Assembly: GCA_022567895.1 (NCBI GenBank) | Contig: JADFGC010000001.1 | Coordinates: 18,980-82,979, forward strand | From: DRGT01 sp022567895 | GTDB taxonomy: Archaea > Thermoproteota > Nitrososphaeria > Nitrososphaerales > Nitrosopumilaceae | Direction of reading: 5' to 3' | Length of the DNA stretch: 64,000 nt | In this document: positions 62,758 through 64,000 of the stretch, piece by piece | Layout of the letters: each line of letters begins with the position of its first letter | Numbering within the stretch: the stretch's first letter is position 1 | Made by a program: the position numbers and the translations under genes | The notes under the pieces: model-generated | What the model was told of the DNA's origin: nothing | The model's database searches: none | The model's input: only the letters and a program-made list of their open reading frames with translations

Positions 62758-63831
62758 GTGAAAGCATTAGTTTACGAAGAATATACTACTGATGATGATT
62801 TTGCAAAAATTTTAAAAATTAAAGATATTGATGAACCAAAACCAAAACCAAAAGAAGTTGTTTTCAAAGTTAAAGTTGCAGCATTAAACTATGATGACAT
62901 TTGGGGAATGCGAGGAAAACCAATTGAGATTCCCATGCCACACATTTCTGGAACTGATGCTGCTGGTGAAGTAGTTACAGTTGGAGAGGATGTAAAACAC
63001 ATCAAAATTGGTGATAGAATAGTCTCACATGGAAACCTTAGTTGTAGGATTTGTAAGGCATGTACAAGTGGACGAGAATACGATTGTCGAAATAGAAAGA
63101 TTTGGGGATTTCAGACAGGTCCATTATGGGGAGGATATTGTGAGTTTACTCATTTGCCAGAAGTTAATGTTGTAAAAATTCCTGAAAATTTAAGCTATGA
63201 TGAAGCGGCAGCTGCTTCAATGGCCCTGTTAACATCTTGGCATATGCTAGTTGGAAGAGCAAAGATTCGACCTGGACAAACCGTATTGGTTATGGGTGGT
63301 GGTTCTGGTATGGGAACTTTTGGAATTCAAATTGCAAAATTGTACAATTGTGATGTAATTGCAACAGCAGGTCCTGACAAGTTAGACAAGTGTATAGAAC
63401 TAGGTGCAGATTATGCAGTTGATCACAGAAAAGAGGATTGGCACAAAGAAGTAAGAGCAGTCGCAAAGGAAATAGCAAAGAAAAAAGGCAAAGATGCCGG
63501 AATTGATGTAATTTATGAGCACATTGGAGGCACTCATTGGAACAAAGAACTAACCCTGCTAAAGTACGGTGCTACAGTTGTTACAACTGGCGCTACCACA
63601 GGTTATGACGTTCAAACTGATCTTCGACATGTTTTCTTTAAGGGCACAAACATTCTTGGTTCCACTCAGGGTTCAAGAGCAGAATTAGAACAAGGACTAT
63701 ACTGGATGTCTCAAGGCAAAATCAAAGCAATAATTGATTCAGAATATACTTTGGAGCAAGCAGCAGAAGCTCATACAAAAATGCTAACTGGAAAAGGTTT
63801 GTTTGGAAAAATTTTGATGAAACCTAACTAG
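62758..63831 (+). CDS. MDR-family acyl-CoA reductase-like dehydrogenase (paralogue 2)
   Basis: The 357-residue paralogue of the 47268 gene is similar over its whole length, with few gaps. It keeps the structural zinc cysteines ('CRICKACTSGREYDC'), the 'LNYDDIWGMRG' replacement of the catalytic-zinc cysteine and the dinucleotide motif 'GGGSGMGTFG'. One of the pair could be the acryloyl-CoA reductase and the other a crotonyl/enoyl-CoA or quinone reductase. GTG start. No CitE-like gene follows this copy. Confidence 0.82.
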   Translation: MKALVYEEYTTDDDFAKILKIKDIDEPKPKPKEVVFKVKVAALNYDDIWGMRGKPIEIPMPHISGTDAAGEVVTVGEDVKHIKIGDRIVSHGNLSCRICKACTSGREYDCRNRKIWGFQTGPLWGGYCEFTHLPEVNVVKIPENLSYDEAAAASMALLTSWHMLVGRAKIRPGQTVLVMGGGSGMGTFGIQIAKLYNCDVIATAGPDKLDKCIELGADYAVDHRKEDWHKEVRAVAKEIAKKKGKDAGIDVIYEHIGGTHWNKELTLLKYGATVVTTGATTGYDVQTDLRHVFFKGTNILGSTQGSRAELEQGLYWMSQGKIKAIIDSEYTLEQAAEAHTKMLTGKGLFGKILMKPN

Positions 63832-63838
63832 AAAATTT

Positions 63839-64000
63839 TCAACCAGTTATTGATAGAGGTAAAACAAAATGAGTGTATCCTTCTCTTTGCGAAATATATT
63901 TTGCAGAAAGCATATCTCGTTTCCCTCTCTGATTGAAATTCTTTATTTTTAGACTTGTTTTACTCTCATCCACAAATTCAAGCTCAAATGATGAACAAAA
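63839..64000 (-). CDS. Hypothetical protein, partial (N-terminus outside window)
   Basis: The minus-strand frame is open from the right edge to a TGA at 63839-63841, giving 53 C-terminal residues, including 'FNQRGKRDMLSAKYISQREG' and 'FVLPLSITG'. The polarity pattern looks coding (beta-rich). Family not recognisable from this fragment. Convergent with the MDR gene. Confidence 0.5.
   Translation of the reverse strand, partial: FCSSFELEFVDESKTSLKIKNFNQRGKRDMLSAKYISQREGYTHFVLPLSITG

Overview
The window looks like a chromosomal segment of an ammonia-oxidising archaeon of the Nitrosopumilus type (Thaumarchaeota/Nitrososphaerota). It is AT-rich and gene-dense, with many genes whose start codon lies about 26 nt after a TATA box (leaderless transcripts) and frequent TTG/GTG starts inside operons. 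Archaeal information-processing genes (TFE, Trm56, Nep1, Rpp21, S19e, PDCD5, NAC), an Amt ammonium transporter, a PEFG-CTERM cupredoxin, GTP cyclohydrolase III and class II ribonucleotide reductase support this. Identifications rest on reading motifs in the sequence; no database search was run.

Layout. 1-5.5 kb: small membrane or hypothetical proteins, a degenerate Cas4-like protein, Amt and a rhodanese. 5.6-23.1 kb: two separate, non-identical A/V-type ATP synthases side by side. The first runs on the minus strand (E-A-B-D-x-K-C-H) with its a-subunit gene divergent on the plus strand. The second runs on the plus strand (K-E-C-F-A-B-D-x-H-I) in nearly canonical archaeal order. 23.1-24.6 kb: divergent pyrI/pyrB. 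25.4-28.3 kb: a NikR-like regulator facing a zinc/manganese-type ABC importer. 28.4-36 kb: envelope and secreted proteins (DoxX-like, cupredoxin, proteins with tandem PSWI-type repeats, a rhomboid protease, a Met-rich anchored protein), ferritin and a tautomerase. 36-39 kb: nitrilase-family hydrolase and a thiolase/DUF35 pair. 39.2-44.1 kb: a catalytically dead NrdD-like protein fused to a winged helix and an ATP-cone, followed by the real class II ribonucleotide reductase. 44-49.6 kb: a TIM-barrel hydrolase, Nep1, tRNA-Gly, a small RNP/ribosome operon, an acyl-CoA reductase-like MDR enzyme and a CitE-like lyase. 49.8 kb: an apparent free-standing structured RNA. 50.4-56 kb: histone H1-like basic proteins flanking a six-gene riboflavin operon. 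56-63.8 kb: aldehyde dehydrogenase, TFE, Trm56, HflX, an AbrB-PhoU regulator, a PUA protein, NAC and a second MDR reductase.

What stands out: (i) the tandem ATPases, whose c-subunits differ at a possible ion-selectivity position; (ii) the NrdD-derived putative nucleotide-sensing repressor, with TTGATCAA-type palindromes upstream of itself and of nrdJ; (iii) the ~128-nt multi-helix RNA with its own promoter and T-run; (iv) an amidohydrolase inside the riboflavin operon that could supply the missing deformylase step.
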